A stretch of 64,000 nucleotides of DNA. Origin: Chitinophaga pinensis (GTDB lineage Bacteria; Bacteroidota; Bacteroidia; Chitinophagales; Chitinophagaceae). A model generated the notes under the pieces. The model made no database searches. It was given only the letters and a program-made list of their open reading frames with translations, and had not been told where the DNA came from. A program made the translations under genes and the position numbers. Every line of letters begins with the position of its first letter. The stretch's first letter is position 1. Location of the stretch: assembly GCA_945878115.1 (NCBI GenBank), contig CAMDVD010000005.1:1-64000 (forward strand). Direction: 5' to 3'. Positions 7,576 to 15,848 of the stretch are shown piece after piece.

Positions 7576-8174
7576 TGAAATGGAATTTGTTGGTGATAAC
7601 ACCAACAACGGCGGAAAATATCCCCATTTTCCTTTGAAATAATTGTATCACCAATAGGTGCATCATTAAAATATCCAAATTGATAAGTAGTATTTGTTGA
7701 GTCAAACTCTAGTTTGTAAATTCTTTGATCTTTTATATCTAATTCGCAATTCTCAATATATCCATTCTTGAAATACTCGAGAGAAATATCCGTACTATCA
7801 TTTATTTGAAAGCTACGGTAATAGATGTCCCAAGATCGTATCGAGCAATCACTATGTCGACTAGATGTTAAAACAGGTTTATTATTTAGATAATTCGTTT
7901 CCGTTGCGCTATAAAATGAACTATCTTCCTTCATTCTCCTATAAAATATATCACTAGAAAGTGTTAATTGATTTCGAATGTAAATATTTTCTAAGCAGAA
8001 TTTATTAGGTCTAAAAAATCTTTTAATAACAAGTGGTGTGTCCATATTTTGGTAAGAAATAATTAATTCTAAAGTGTCATGATAGCTACGTGTGCTAACT
8101 TGTAGCGGAGGATTATCAACGTTTTTGAAACTCGCAAACGAAAGCAATAAAAGGAATAGGCAAAGTAGTTTCAT
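7452..8174 (-). CDS. hypothetical exported protein, 3' end runs antisense into the neighbouring pair
   Basis: The 240-residue frame starts with a signal peptide (MKLLCLFLLLLSFASF). The body (about 20-190) has the look of an antitoxin-repeat/MORN-like Bacteroidota protein, with DISLEYFKNGYIENCELDIKDQRIYKLEFDSTNTTYQFGYFNDAPIGDTIISKENG read in pieces. I do not recognise a family with certainty. The last 50 or so residues are antisense to the small gene at 7387-7575 and to a hairpin at 7589-7606, and look non-native. The original end of the gene may therefore have been lost. Confidence 0.5.
   Translation of the reverse strand: MKLLCLFLLLLSFASFKNVDNPPLQVSTRSYHDTLELIISYQNMDTPLVIKRFFRPNKFCLENIYIRNQLTLSSDIFYRRMKEDSSFYSATETNYLNNKPVLTSSRHSDCSIRSWDIYYRSFQINDSTDISLEYFKNGYIENCELDIKDQRIYKLEFDSTNTTYQFGYFNDAPIGDTIISKENGDIFRRCWCYHQQIPFHYFFLLSISLRSSTAGMRTIFPLSPKTKLRLCKAASRTNFS
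7589..7606. repeat. GTTGGTG hairpin
   Basis: GTTGGTG, ATAA and CACCAAC form a 7-bp perfect stem. The same GTTGGTG/CACCAAC core recurs at 15488-15506 and 31205-31254, so it is a dispersed hairpin family. Here it lies between convergent genes and may act as a terminator, although it lacks a good T-run. Confidence 0.55.
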
Positions 8175-8398
8175 AATTTGTATGTAATGATAACATGAAA
8201 ATGGTACGAATCAAAACGTCATTCCTGATATTTTCTTAGAGAGGTATCAGAATAAACTGAAATCTTTTATGATTAATTTTCTGTGTCTTCCGTGTTTTCT
8301 GTGAGACAAATGAGCAAAAGCAAAAATCTTTGTTAAATTCCATCTCGTCTTTAAAACGCTGTACATTATTCTACTTATTAATGTAAATTGCACCCTTT

Positions 8399-9778
8399 AT
8401 GAAAATACGCATCACCCTTGCAATCCTTGTAATAACCATCTGTAGCCAGTTTCAGAGCAATGCGCAAGACAATAATACTTCCTTAGACAAAATCGCAGCT
8501 ATTGTGGGCGATAAAATAATTCTCAAATCGGATATAGAAGCTTCCTTTGAAGATTATAAAAGAGAAACACCAAACATAGATGATTCTGTAAAGTGTCAAA
8601 TTATGGAGAGCTTGTTGGCGCAAAAGATTTTAGTAGAACAAGCCGATAGAGATAGTGTAATTGTGGGCGATGAAGAAGTGGAAGGTGCATTAGACAATAG
8701 AATACGATACTTTTTACAACAATATGGTTCTGAAGAAAAATTGCAAGAAATTGCTGGCAAATCTTCTTATCAATTGAAAGACGATTACCGCCCAATTTTT
8801 AAAGACCAATTGACGGCACAAAGAATGCAACAACAAATTATGTCGACCGTAAAAATTACGCCACAAGAAGTGAAAGCATTTTATGATAAAATTCCTGTGG
8901 ATAGTTTGCCATATTATCCTTCTATGGTGGAAGTTGGACAAATTGTTTTTCGCCCAAATATTAATAAAGAAGTGGAAGACTATGCTAGAAATACTTTAGA
9001 AGATATTCGCAAAGATATCATCGGCGGTAGAGTGAGCTTTGAAGAAATGGCGGGTAGAAAAAGTGATGATCCAGGTAGCAAAGACAATGGCGGTGATCTG
9101 GGCATTATGGGGCGTGATGAATTGGTACCAGAATTTGCGGCTGCCGCATTCAAATTGCAGAATGGGGAAATATCACCAGTAGTGAAAACTAAATTTGGAT
9201 TTCATATTGTGCAAATGGTGAATCGCCAAGGGGAAAAAGCAAAACTCAGACATATCTTGATTAAACCATTGATCACGAGTGATATGGTAAAAGAAACTTT
9301 GGTAAAAGCAGACAGTGTAAGAGCGGATTTGGTTTCTGGTAAAATGGTCTTTTCTTCTGCTGTTGGAAAGTACACACAAGATGATGTAACGAAAGTAACC
9401 GGAGGTATGTTTACCAATGCGCAAACGAGTTCGTCTTTGATACAAATTGAAGAATTAGAGCCAGCAGTTGCATTGCTCATCAACGAACTTAAAATAGGAA
9501 CTTTTTCGCAACCATTGGAATTTGTGGATGCAAAAACTGGCGATAAATTGGTTCGTATTATTTATTTAAAAAATAGAACAGAACCGCATAAAGCGAATTT
9601 GAAAGAAGACTATAATCGTATTCAAGAAGTCGCATTTGCAGAGAAACAAACTAAAACATTGAGCAAATGGATTGAAGAAAAAATTGGAAGCTTTTATATT
9701 ATGATAGACAGCGAATATAAGAATTGTAACAATATCTCTAAATGGGTTACAGCCAATACTTCAGCTCACAAACATTAA
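8399..9778 (+). CDS. surA: SurA-like periplasmic peptidyl-prolyl isomerase/chaperone
   Basis: This 459-residue protein has a signal peptide (about 1-22, ending SNAQ). It is followed by a SurA N-domain (DKIAAIVGDKIILKSDIEASF... CQIMESLLAQKILVEQA). The first parvulin domain spans about 172-275, with PSMVEVGQIVF, SDDPGSKDNGGDLGIM and KFGFHIVQMVNRQGEK. A second, diverged parvulin domain spans about 279-395. SurA helps outer-membrane proteins fold in the periplasm. It is 25 nt upstream of moxR and likely co-transcribed with it. Confidence 0.92.
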   Translation: MKIRITLAILVITICSQFQSNAQDNNTSLDKIAAIVGDKIILKSDIEASFEDYKRETPNIDDSVKCQIMESLLAQKILVEQADRDSVIVGDEEVEGALDNRIRYFLQQYGSEEKLQEIAGKSSYQLKDDYRPIFKDQLTAQRMQQQIMSTVKITPQEVKAFYDKIPVDSLPYYPSMVEVGQIVFRPNINKEVEDYARNTLEDIRKDIIGGRVSFEEMAGRKSDDPGSKDNGGDLGIMGRDELVPEFAAAAFKLQNGEISPVVKTKFGFHIVQMVNRQGEKAKLRHILIKPLITSDMVKETLVKADSVRADLVSGKMVFSSAVGKYTQDDVTKVTGGMFTNAQTSSSLIQIEELEPAVALLINELKIGTFSQPLEFVDAKTGDKLVRIIYLKNRTEPHKANLKEDYNRIQEVAFAEKQTKTLSKWIEEKIGSFYIMIDSEYKNCNNISKWVTANTSAHKH

Positions 9779-9803
9779 TTCACCAACTTATTATATTTAA
9801 ACT

Positions 9804-10760
9804 ATGTATACATCGGATGTAGAAGCAGCGAAAGCCTTGCAACAAAAATTTTCTTCACTTAAATCAGCTATCGGACAAGTGATTGTTGGGCAGCATGAAG
9901 TTATTGAATCTACTATTATTTCTATTTTATGTAATGGTCACTGCTTATTGGTTGGTGTGCCAGGACTTGCAAAAACACTTTTGGTAAATACCATTGCACA
10001 AGTTTTAGATTTAGGTTTTAAGCGTATCCAATTTACTCCCGATTTGATGCCGAGTGATATTACGGGTTCTGAAATTTTGGACGAGCATCGTAATTTTAAA
10101 TTCATCAAAGGGCCATTGTTTTCTAATATTATTTTGGCGGATGAAATCAATCGTACGCCACCAAAAACGCAGGCTGCTTTATTAGAAGCCATGCAAGAGC
10201 GTCATGTAACCATTGGCGGACAATTACATAAATTGCCTTCCCCATTCTTTGTATTGGCAACCCAAAATCCGATTGAGCAAGAAGGAACTTATCCTTTGCC
10301 AGAAGCGCAGCTGGATCGTTTTATGTTTAATATTTGGCTTGATTATCCTACGTTTCAAGAAGAATTAGATGTTGTGAAAAACACCACATCTGATAAAAAA
10401 GTAAATTTACCGAAAGTAATGACTGGTGAAGAAATACTATATTTTCAACAGTTAGTTCGTCGTGTGCCAGTACCTGATAATGTGTTGGAATACGCGGTGA
10501 AACTAGTTCACAGAACACGCCCGAATGAACAAGGATCGGATATTGCACGCAATTATATTTCATGGGGTGCTGGTCCAAGGGCTTCACAAAATTTAATTCT
10601 TGGTGCAAAATGTAATGCCTTATTACGTGGAAAATTTAGTCCAGATATTGAAGATGTAAAAGCAGTAGCTCTGTCTATTTTACGCCATCGTCTGGTTCGT
10701 AATTATAAAGCAGAAGCAGAAGGATTGAAGATAGAAGAATTGATAAGTCGATTGTTGTAA
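9804..10760 (+). CDS. MoxR-family AAA+ ATPase
   Basis: The protein has 318 residues, the normal size. Walker A is GVPGLAKT (51-58), Walker B is ILADEINRTPPKTQAALLEAMQE (LADE 111-114), sensor 1 is VLATQNPIEQEGTYPLPEAQLDRF, and the C-terminal lid follows, with RNYISWGAGPRASQNLI. MoxR ATPases act as chaperones, usually together with VWA and DUF58 proteins. Those partners are not next to it here. It ends just before a good intrinsic terminator. Confidence 0.95.
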   Translation: MYTSDVEAAKALQQKFSSLKSAIGQVIVGQHEVIESTIISILCNGHCLLVGVPGLAKTLLVNTIAQVLDLGFKRIQFTPDLMPSDITGSEILDEHRNFKFIKGPLFSNIILADEINRTPPKTQAALLEAMQERHVTIGGQLHKLPSPFFVLATQNPIEQEGTYPLPEAQLDRFMFNIWLDYPTFQEELDVVKNTTSDKKVNLPKVMTGEEILYFQQLVRRVPVPDNVLEYAVKLVHRTRPNEQGSDIARNYISWGAGPRASQNLILGAKCNALLRGKFSPDIEDVKAVALSILRHRLVRNYKAEAEGLKIEELISRLL

Positions 10761-10800
10761 TGGAATAAAAATATCGCTTTCCTTTTATTTTAATGAGCCA

Positions 10801-10835
10801 AACCTATAATGTTTTAAAACCTTATAGGTTTTTTT
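10801..10835 (+). terminator. intrinsic terminator after moxR
   Basis: AACCTATAA (10801-10809) pairs with TTATAGGTT (10822-10830) as a perfect 9-bp stem, followed directly by a T-run to 10835. It lies 41 nt after the moxR stop. Confidence 0.85.
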
Positions 10836-10931
10836 ATAACGCAGATACTGGCGCGAGTATGAGGCGTGGCTTTCGTGCGATGGCTTCTCGTGCTTCATTA
10901 TAGGATATCAAATTTTAGTAAAATGAAATTT

Positions 10932-11370
10932 GACACGGGTTGCACACCCACGCCACCCAAAGTCAGAATCATAGTAATCATTTAATCAAAAAAATCATAG
11001 TTCAGACAATTATCAAGTACCAATACTACATGCGACACGGGGTGCAAACCCGCGCCATCCAAAGTCAGAATCATAGTAATCATTTAATCAAAAAAATCAT
11101 AGTTCAGACAATTATCAAGTACCAATACTACATGTGACACGGGTTGGAAACCCGCGCCATCCAAAGTCAGAATCATAGAAATCATTTAATCAAAAAAATC
11201 ATAGTTCAGACAATTATCAAGTACCAATACTACATGGGTCAAGGGTTGCAAACCCGCGCCATCCAAAGTCAGAATCATAGAAATCATTTAATCAAAAAAA
11301 TCATAGTTCAGACAATTATCAAGTACCAATACTACATGTGACACGGGTTCCAAACCCGCGCCAGCCGAGG
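10932..11370. repeat. tandem array of 102-bp repeats
   Basis: Four full units and a partial fifth start at 10932, 11034, 11136, 11238 and 11340, exactly 102 bases apart. Each begins with GACACGGGTTGCAAACCCG (a small palindrome with GCGCCA after it). A segment with AGTCAGAATCATAGTAATC and TTCAGACAATTATCAAG follows. Since 102 is a multiple of three, open frames run through the array, but they are repeat artefacts. The gap 10761-11471 holds nothing else recognisable. Single copies of the same composite occur at 59119-59148 and 60004-60120. Confidence 0.95.
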
Positions 11371-11471
11371 CCAGCCGAGAGCTTTAGATATGAATAATGG
11401 CAACCGTGATTGTAATTTAGACTACTAAATTATAAGCAATTGACAATTCGGCATTTGCCATTAATCATCAT

Positions 11472-12959
11472 TTATTCAACAACATTACTCGCAATACTTT
11501 CATTCTGCAGTCGATCTAACGCAGTGATTACATACTTATACTTTTTGTTTCGTGAAGCATAATCGATATAAGAATTGTCTCTTATAATAGTGATCAGATG
11601 AGAAGCTGAAATAGTTGCTTGTTCTCCTTTTTCAAAACGGTAAACAGCAAATTGAAGTGTTTCTTGTTTGGGATTACTAACCGTCCAATTCAATTGTTTA
11701 AATCCATTGGTTGTGATAATGCTTTCTGCTTTTGGAGAAGCGGGTGGAATAGAATCTATCCAAGGCATAGAAGGTAACAGAGACGGCGTTTTATACCAAT
11801 TGTTTTTCATGTCCTCATTCAAACCATAGCAATTTTTTTTGAAGGAGTTGGCGCTATAAAATGCGCTTCCATTGATGCCAGGTGTAGATCTTGTAAGGGC
11901 AACTTGTTCATTCATTTCATTCAAGCTACGCCAACAGGCTTTTGTTGAAGTGCCTATTTGGTATAAGGCATGGCCAACATACATGTTTTTGCCATAAGCA
12001 TGACGACTCCACCAATTAATGAGTTCATCATAATCGGCAGCATGATGTCCTTGTTCCCAATACAATTGCGGTAAGGCATAATCTATCCAACCTTTACGAA
12101 GCCATAAAAGGATATCTGCAAAAAGGTCATCGTAATTAGTTTGTCCGCCATTGGTTACGCTGCCTTCAGGGTCTTTGGAATAATTTCGCCAAACCCCAAA
12201 TGGACTGATGCCAAATTTTACATAAGGCTTTTCTTTTTTAATTTTCTTACTAAGGGATTCAATTAATGTATTCACATTGTTCCTTCGCCAGTCGTCTTTA
12301 TTTGGGAAGTTTGTTCCATACTTGGCATAAGATTTAAAGTCTGGAAATTCTTGTTTGGCAATTCGATAAGGGTAAAAATAATCATCGAAATGAATGGCAT
12401 CCACATCATAACGTTTCACAACATCTAAAACAATATTCGTAAAATACTCTCGCACTTCTGGCAGACCTGGATCAAAATATTTTTTGCCGCCATAGTTTAA
12501 AAACCAATTGGGATGCGTATTCGTACAATGTGTTGCTGTATTCAAATTTTTGTTCGCATCTACTAGAGCCCTATATGGATTGAACCACGCATGAAACTCA
12601 ATGCAACGTTTATGACATTCATTTATCATAAATTCTAATGGATCGTAATAGGGTGTAGGAGGTACGCCTTGTTTGCCACTTAAATATTTACTCCAATTTT
12701 CAAAAGGTGAATCATACAATGCGTCTGCACAAGGACGAATTTGCACTATGGCCGCATTCAATCCATTTTCTTTCATTTGATCAATGAGTGCAATAAATTC
12801 TTGTTGTTGCATAGTGGCATCCAGTCCTTGTTTGCTGGGCCAATCTATATTTCCGATAGTGGCTATCCATGCGCCACGAAATTCACGTTTGGGTGTAGTG
12901 GTTTGTCCATAAACAAGCTGCACTATAAGAAATAAAATAATCGAGAAAAAATACTTCAT
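11472..12959 (-). CDS. GHL10 family glycoside hydrolase (DigH/YddW-like)
   Basis: This 495-residue protein has a signal peptide (1-18, QLVYGQ). The GHL10/DUF187 domain spans about 22-330: KREFRGAWIATIGNIDWPS, NAAIVQIRPCADALYDSPFENWS, FHAWFNPYRA, DAIHFDDYFYPY and IDYALPQLYWEQGH. A fibronectin-III-like domain follows (about 390-495). E. coli DigH of this family cleaves denuded peptidoglycan glycan strands, so a wall-remodelling role in the periplasm is likely. The gene is divergent from the PagL-like gene, with a 59-nt gap. Confidence 0.9.
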   Translation of the reverse strand: MKYFFSIILFLIVQLVYGQTTTPKREFRGAWIATIGNIDWPSKQGLDATMQQQEFIALIDQMKENGLNAAIVQIRPCADALYDSPFENWSKYLSGKQGVPPTPYYDPLEFMINECHKRCIEFHAWFNPYRALVDANKNLNTATHCTNTHPNWFLNYGGKKYFDPGLPEVREYFTNIVLDVVKRYDVDAIHFDDYFYPYRIAKQEFPDFKSYAKYGTNFPNKDDWRRNNVNTLIESLSKKIKKEKPYVKFGISPFGVWRNYSKDPEGSVTNGGQTNYDDLFADILLWLRKGWIDYALPQLYWEQGHHAADYDELINWWSRHAYGKNMYVGHALYQIGTSTKACWRSLNEMNEQVALTRSTPGINGSAFYSANSFKKNCYGLNEDMKNNWYKTPSLLPSMPWIDSIPPASPKAESIITTNGFKQLNWTVSNPKQETLQFAVYRFEKGEQATISASHLITIIRDNSYIDYASRNKKYKYVITALDRLQNESIASNVVE

Positions 12960-13018
12960 GCGTGTAAAGATATTTCTACAATCGCAATAAATTCATGTAG
13001 AGCCATTATTTTTACCAC

Positions 13019-14131
13019 ATGCGAATAATTTTTATCTTCTTCTTTTGTATTCCCTTTGCATTATTTGGGCAAACAACAAAACAAGCTAAATCTATTGCAT
13101 ACAATATGCAATATTTTGGCGGGAAGGTATTCATTCATACGCCTAAAATCCATTTGCCTGCACCGCAGTATACACAAGCGTTTGAATGGTCGTATACCAA
13201 ACAAACCACTGGCACGCATCCATGGCAACAACGATTTGGTTTTCCTGAAACTGGCTTGAATCTATGTTATGTACATTATGGCGATGCACGTTATGGCAAT
13301 GCGATTGGTTTTTATCCTTCTATACAATTTCGGATTTTGAGTCATCAACAAATAGATTGGTTTTGGAAGATTGGCGGTGGTATTGGATATGCTACAAAGC
13401 ATTGGGAGCGCACACCAGCTATAGATTCCTTCAATAATATTATTGGTAGTTCGGTCAATAATTTTACGATGATGCAAACCGGCTTACGTTATTCATTTGC
13501 ACCAAAATGGCGAATACAAATTGGTGCGGCATTTGATCACTTGTCGAATGCTGCGGCTCGACAGCCTAATTTTGGCATCAATACTTTTAGTGGATTTGTT
13601 GGCTTGCATTATTATCCAAATTTTATTGTGCATGTTTTTCAAAAGCAAGAGCAAATGAAGTCGAAAAATCCTTGGAATATTGGGGCTAAAATGTCAATGG
13701 CATTTGCAGAAGATAAAACGGTAGACGGTCCAATTTATCCCTATGAGAGTGGCTCTCTTTTTATTAGTAAAATGTGGCGACATAAATTTAGATGTCTATT
13801 AGGTGCTGATATCACGTATAGTGAAAAGCTGTATGCCTTCATCAAGAATAATTATTTATATCTTGGCGAAGAGAAGAAGCATTCGTATCGTTACACTGTA
13901 TTTGCTGGGCATGAATTTGTTTTTGGGAAAATAGGACTGCCTTTACAATTGGGATATTACTTAAATCATCCAGTGGGTGGTGGTGATAAAATCTACCAGA
14001 AGTTGGGAATCAATTATCATTTTTATACAGCAAGGAAAGGAGTGGTAAAGGACATGTTTTTATTCACCCAATTAAAAACACATTTTGCACGAGCAGAGTA
14101 TGCTGAGATAGGATTGGGTTTTCTATTTTAA
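13019..14131 (+). CDS. PagL-like acyloxyacyl hydrolase (lipid A 3-O-deacylase family)
   Basis: This 370-residue protein has a signal peptide (about 1-17) and a beta-barrel pattern with alternating aromatic strands throughout. AFDHLSNAAARQPNFGIN (172-188) carries the PagL catalytic H174-x-S176 pair. The third triad residue, Glu in Pseudomonas PagL 12 residues after Ser, aligns with N188 here. PagL enzymes remove the 3-O acyl chain of lipid A in the outer membrane. The protein is about twice the size of classical PagL. Its final bases are duplicated in the downstream repeats. Confidence 0.8.
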   Translation: MRIIFIFFFCIPFALFGQTTKQAKSIAYNMQYFGGKVFIHTPKIHLPAPQYTQAFEWSYTKQTTGTHPWQQRFGFPETGLNLCYVHYGDARYGNAIGFYPSIQFRILSHQQIDWFWKIGGGIGYATKHWERTPAIDSFNNIIGSSVNNFTMMQTGLRYSFAPKWRIQIGAAFDHLSNAAARQPNFGINTFSGFVGLHYYPNFIVHVFQKQEQMKSKNPWNIGAKMSMAFAEDKTVDGPIYPYESGSLFISKMWRHKFRCLLGADITYSEKLYAFIKNNYLYLGEEKKHSYRYTVFAGHEFVFGKIGLPLQLGYYLNHPVGGGDKIYQKLGINYHFYTARKGVVKDMFLFTQLKTHFARAEYAEIGLGFLF

Positions 14132-14300
14132 AAATGGGTTTGGTTGGCGAGACAGCAGCTGCTAAAGAAATGCGACAAGGGTTGCAAACCCGCGCCAACC
14201 GAGTTGGGATTGGGTTTTCTATTTTAAAAATGGGTTTGGTTGGTTGGAAATGCTACATCAGAAACGGGGTGCAAACCCGCGACAGCCAAAATTTGTAGAG
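14111..14300. repeat. 96-bp tandem duplication including the 3' end of the preceding gene
   Basis: A 37-base stretch at 14111 (GGATTGGGTTTTCTATTTTA and on to GGTTTGGTTGG) recurs at 14207, 96 bases later. A decayed third copy of its core appears near 14333. Each copy is followed by a GGGTTGCAAACCC- or GGGGTGCAAACCC-type element (14172-14200 and 14261-14290). The first copy contains the last codons and stop of the PagL-like gene, so the duplication captured coding sequence. Confidence 0.85.
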
Positions 14301-14400
14301 GATATTATTATTAGTAAGCATAGTATGCCGAATTGGGATTTCTATTTTAAAATTTAATTTTTTTTTAATACAGAAATAAGTCAGGTTCAATCGTTTGCTT

Positions 14401-14408
14401 TAGTTTTG
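14401..14408 (+). promoter_or_regulatory. -7 promoter element (TAGTTTTG)
   Basis: TAGTTTTG is a perfect match to the Bacteroidota -7 consensus TAnnTTTG. It lies 13 bases before the start codon of the T9SS protein. No clear -33 TTTG is present at the usual spacing. Confidence 0.5.
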
Positions 14409-14421
14409 CCCAAAAATTAAA

Positions 14422-15450
14422 ATGAAAAAAATATTCTTTCTTTTGTTGGTGGCGATTAGCTTGAACACCAGCGCTCAGGTCATGTATCCTTATTCTTTTT
14501 CTAGTGCCACGCAAGTGTATCAAAATTTGGTTAGTCCTACCGATATTGCTGCTGGCTTTTCTTGGGACGATTCTGTGTTTACCGTACCATTGGGTTTCAA
14601 CTTTAAATGGTCCACACAAGGCAATACCATTAATTCTATACAAGTAAATGCGAATGGGATATTATACGCACCATTGGATACCGTACAAATCTTTGGTGAG
14701 AATTTATTTACACGAGCTATGATGCCTTATAGCGCTGATTTGTGTGATAAAACTTTCAATACCACACAGACAGGTATTTCTGCTATTTCCTATTTAACTA
14801 GTGGAACAGCAGGCAGCAAAATTTGTAAAATAGAATATAGAAACATGGGATTTTATTTTGATTCTGCAGCTGTGGATTCTACCAATTTCCAAATATGGTT
14901 GTATGAAGGAAGTAATAAAATTGAGTATCATTATGGACCTTGGGCTATTCAAGATTTTACTTTCAATTTTGAAGGATCGGGAGGGCCAACGATTAATTTG
15001 GCGCATCATCTAACTTATGATTTAGTGAATTTAGATGTGTTTTTAGATACCTGTACGTATGTAACTGGAGATAATGTTACCTTTTCATCTATCTATTCTA
15101 CAACGCCAATTTCTTATACAAGCGGTTCAATATTTTTTGACGGTGTTCCAGACAATGGGCAGGTCTTTATCTTCACGCCATATAGTGGTGTAGGTATTCC
15201 TGCAATAGATAAGCATTTCCCGTCAGTACATATTTTTTCGAATGCTGCAGAAAATGAAATTGCCGTACAAGCCAATGAATCACTAACAGGTTGCATAATT
15301 AGAGATGTCTCTGGAAAAATCATGTATTCTTCAACGGATAAAAATAATCGTTATACAATTCCTACTACTGCTTATGCCAATGGTTTGTACTTCGTAACAG
15401 TTTTTGCAGGAGAATTGCAGAAGACTGTGAAAGTGATGAAGAATAATTAA
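14422..15450 (+). CDS. secreted protein with T9SS sorting domain
   Basis: This 342-residue protein has a signal peptide (MKKIFFLLLVAISLNTSAQ). The middle region (about 25-250) is beta-rich with an FSWDDSVFTVPLGFNFKW opening, seen in many Bacteroidota extracellular proteins of unknown role. The type A T9SS sorting domain covers about 265-342, with GCIIRDVSGKIMYSS, YANGLYFVTVFAGELQKTVKVMK. It would be exported through the outer membrane by the type IX system. No enzymatic motif is recognised. Confidence 0.85.
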   Translation: MKKIFFLLLVAISLNTSAQVMYPYSFSSATQVYQNLVSPTDIAAGFSWDDSVFTVPLGFNFKWSTQGNTINSIQVNANGILYAPLDTVQIFGENLFTRAMMPYSADLCDKTFNTTQTGISAISYLTSGTAGSKICKIEYRNMGFYFDSAAVDSTNFQIWLYEGSNKIEYHYGPWAIQDFTFNFEGSGGPTINLAHHLTYDLVNLDVFLDTCTYVTGDNVTFSSIYSTTPISYTSGSIFFDGVPDNGQVFIFTPYSGVGIPAIDKHFPSVHIFSNAAENEIAVQANESLTGCIIRDVSGKIMYSSTDKNNRYTIPTTAYANGLYFVTVFAGELQKTVKVMKNN

Positions 15451-15487
15451 TTGTAAAGTAAAATACGAATTGGAGGAATTTGGTTTC

Positions 15488-15506
15488 GGTTGGTGGGACA
15501 CCAACC
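15488..15506. repeat. GGTTGGTG hairpin
   Basis: GGTTGGTGGGACACCAACC is an 8-bp perfect stem with a 3-nt loop. The identical arm occurs in a larger inverted pair at 31205-31254, and a variant is at 7589-7606. Confidence 0.7.
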
Positions 15507-15572
15507 GATTGAGAAATTGTTTATTGTAAATGTTCGTCGGTAAATCCTAGAATTGATTTAAGACTTTTGATG

Positions 15573-15603
15573 AAAAGAGGAATTTTTCATTTCCTCTTTT
15601 TTT
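15573..15603 (+). terminator. intrinsic terminator
   Basis: AAAAGAGGAA pairs with TTCCTCTTTT around a short loop and is followed by more T residues. It lies 123 nt after the T9SS gene and probably ends its transcript. Confidence 0.75.
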
Positions 15604-15655
15604 GTTTATAAACGGATGTGCTACTTTCGTCGTGAACGGAATAAACTTTTAGGCG

Positions 15656-15791
15656 TGCATTGCGGCAACGATAGTAGTGGAAATCCTTTTTGCTGGCTCT
15701 GCAGCAAAAAGATTGGAACGGATAGTCTAGATTTCGCTGCTTTGAGCGGAAATAGATCCTGAAATTTATCGTCAGGACGTGTGTGCCGCCC
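15656..15791. repeat. dispersed intergenic repeat, plus orientation
   Basis: The stretch begins TGCATTGCGGCAACGAT, contains GTGGAAATCCTTTTTGC and GCAAAAAGATTGGAACG, and ends CGTGTGTGCCGCCC. The reverse complement of both ends is present at 57034-57117, which lacks the middle of about 57 bases. The gap 15451-15848 holds this element, a hairpin and a terminator, and no supported gene. Confidence 0.8.
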
Positions 15792-15848
15792 AAATATTTT
15801 TCATAAAAATTTTAGTATCCCCATTTAATTATTCTATATTTCGCTTCT

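Noticed and set aside
10932-11341. CRISPR array or coding repeats in the 102-bp tandem region
   Set aside because: The units are contiguous and nearly identical, with no unique spacers and no cas genes. The open frames exist only because 102 is divisible by three.
15587-15793. 68-codon minus-strand open frame
   Set aside because: It coincides with the dispersed repeat that recurs inverted at 57034-57117.
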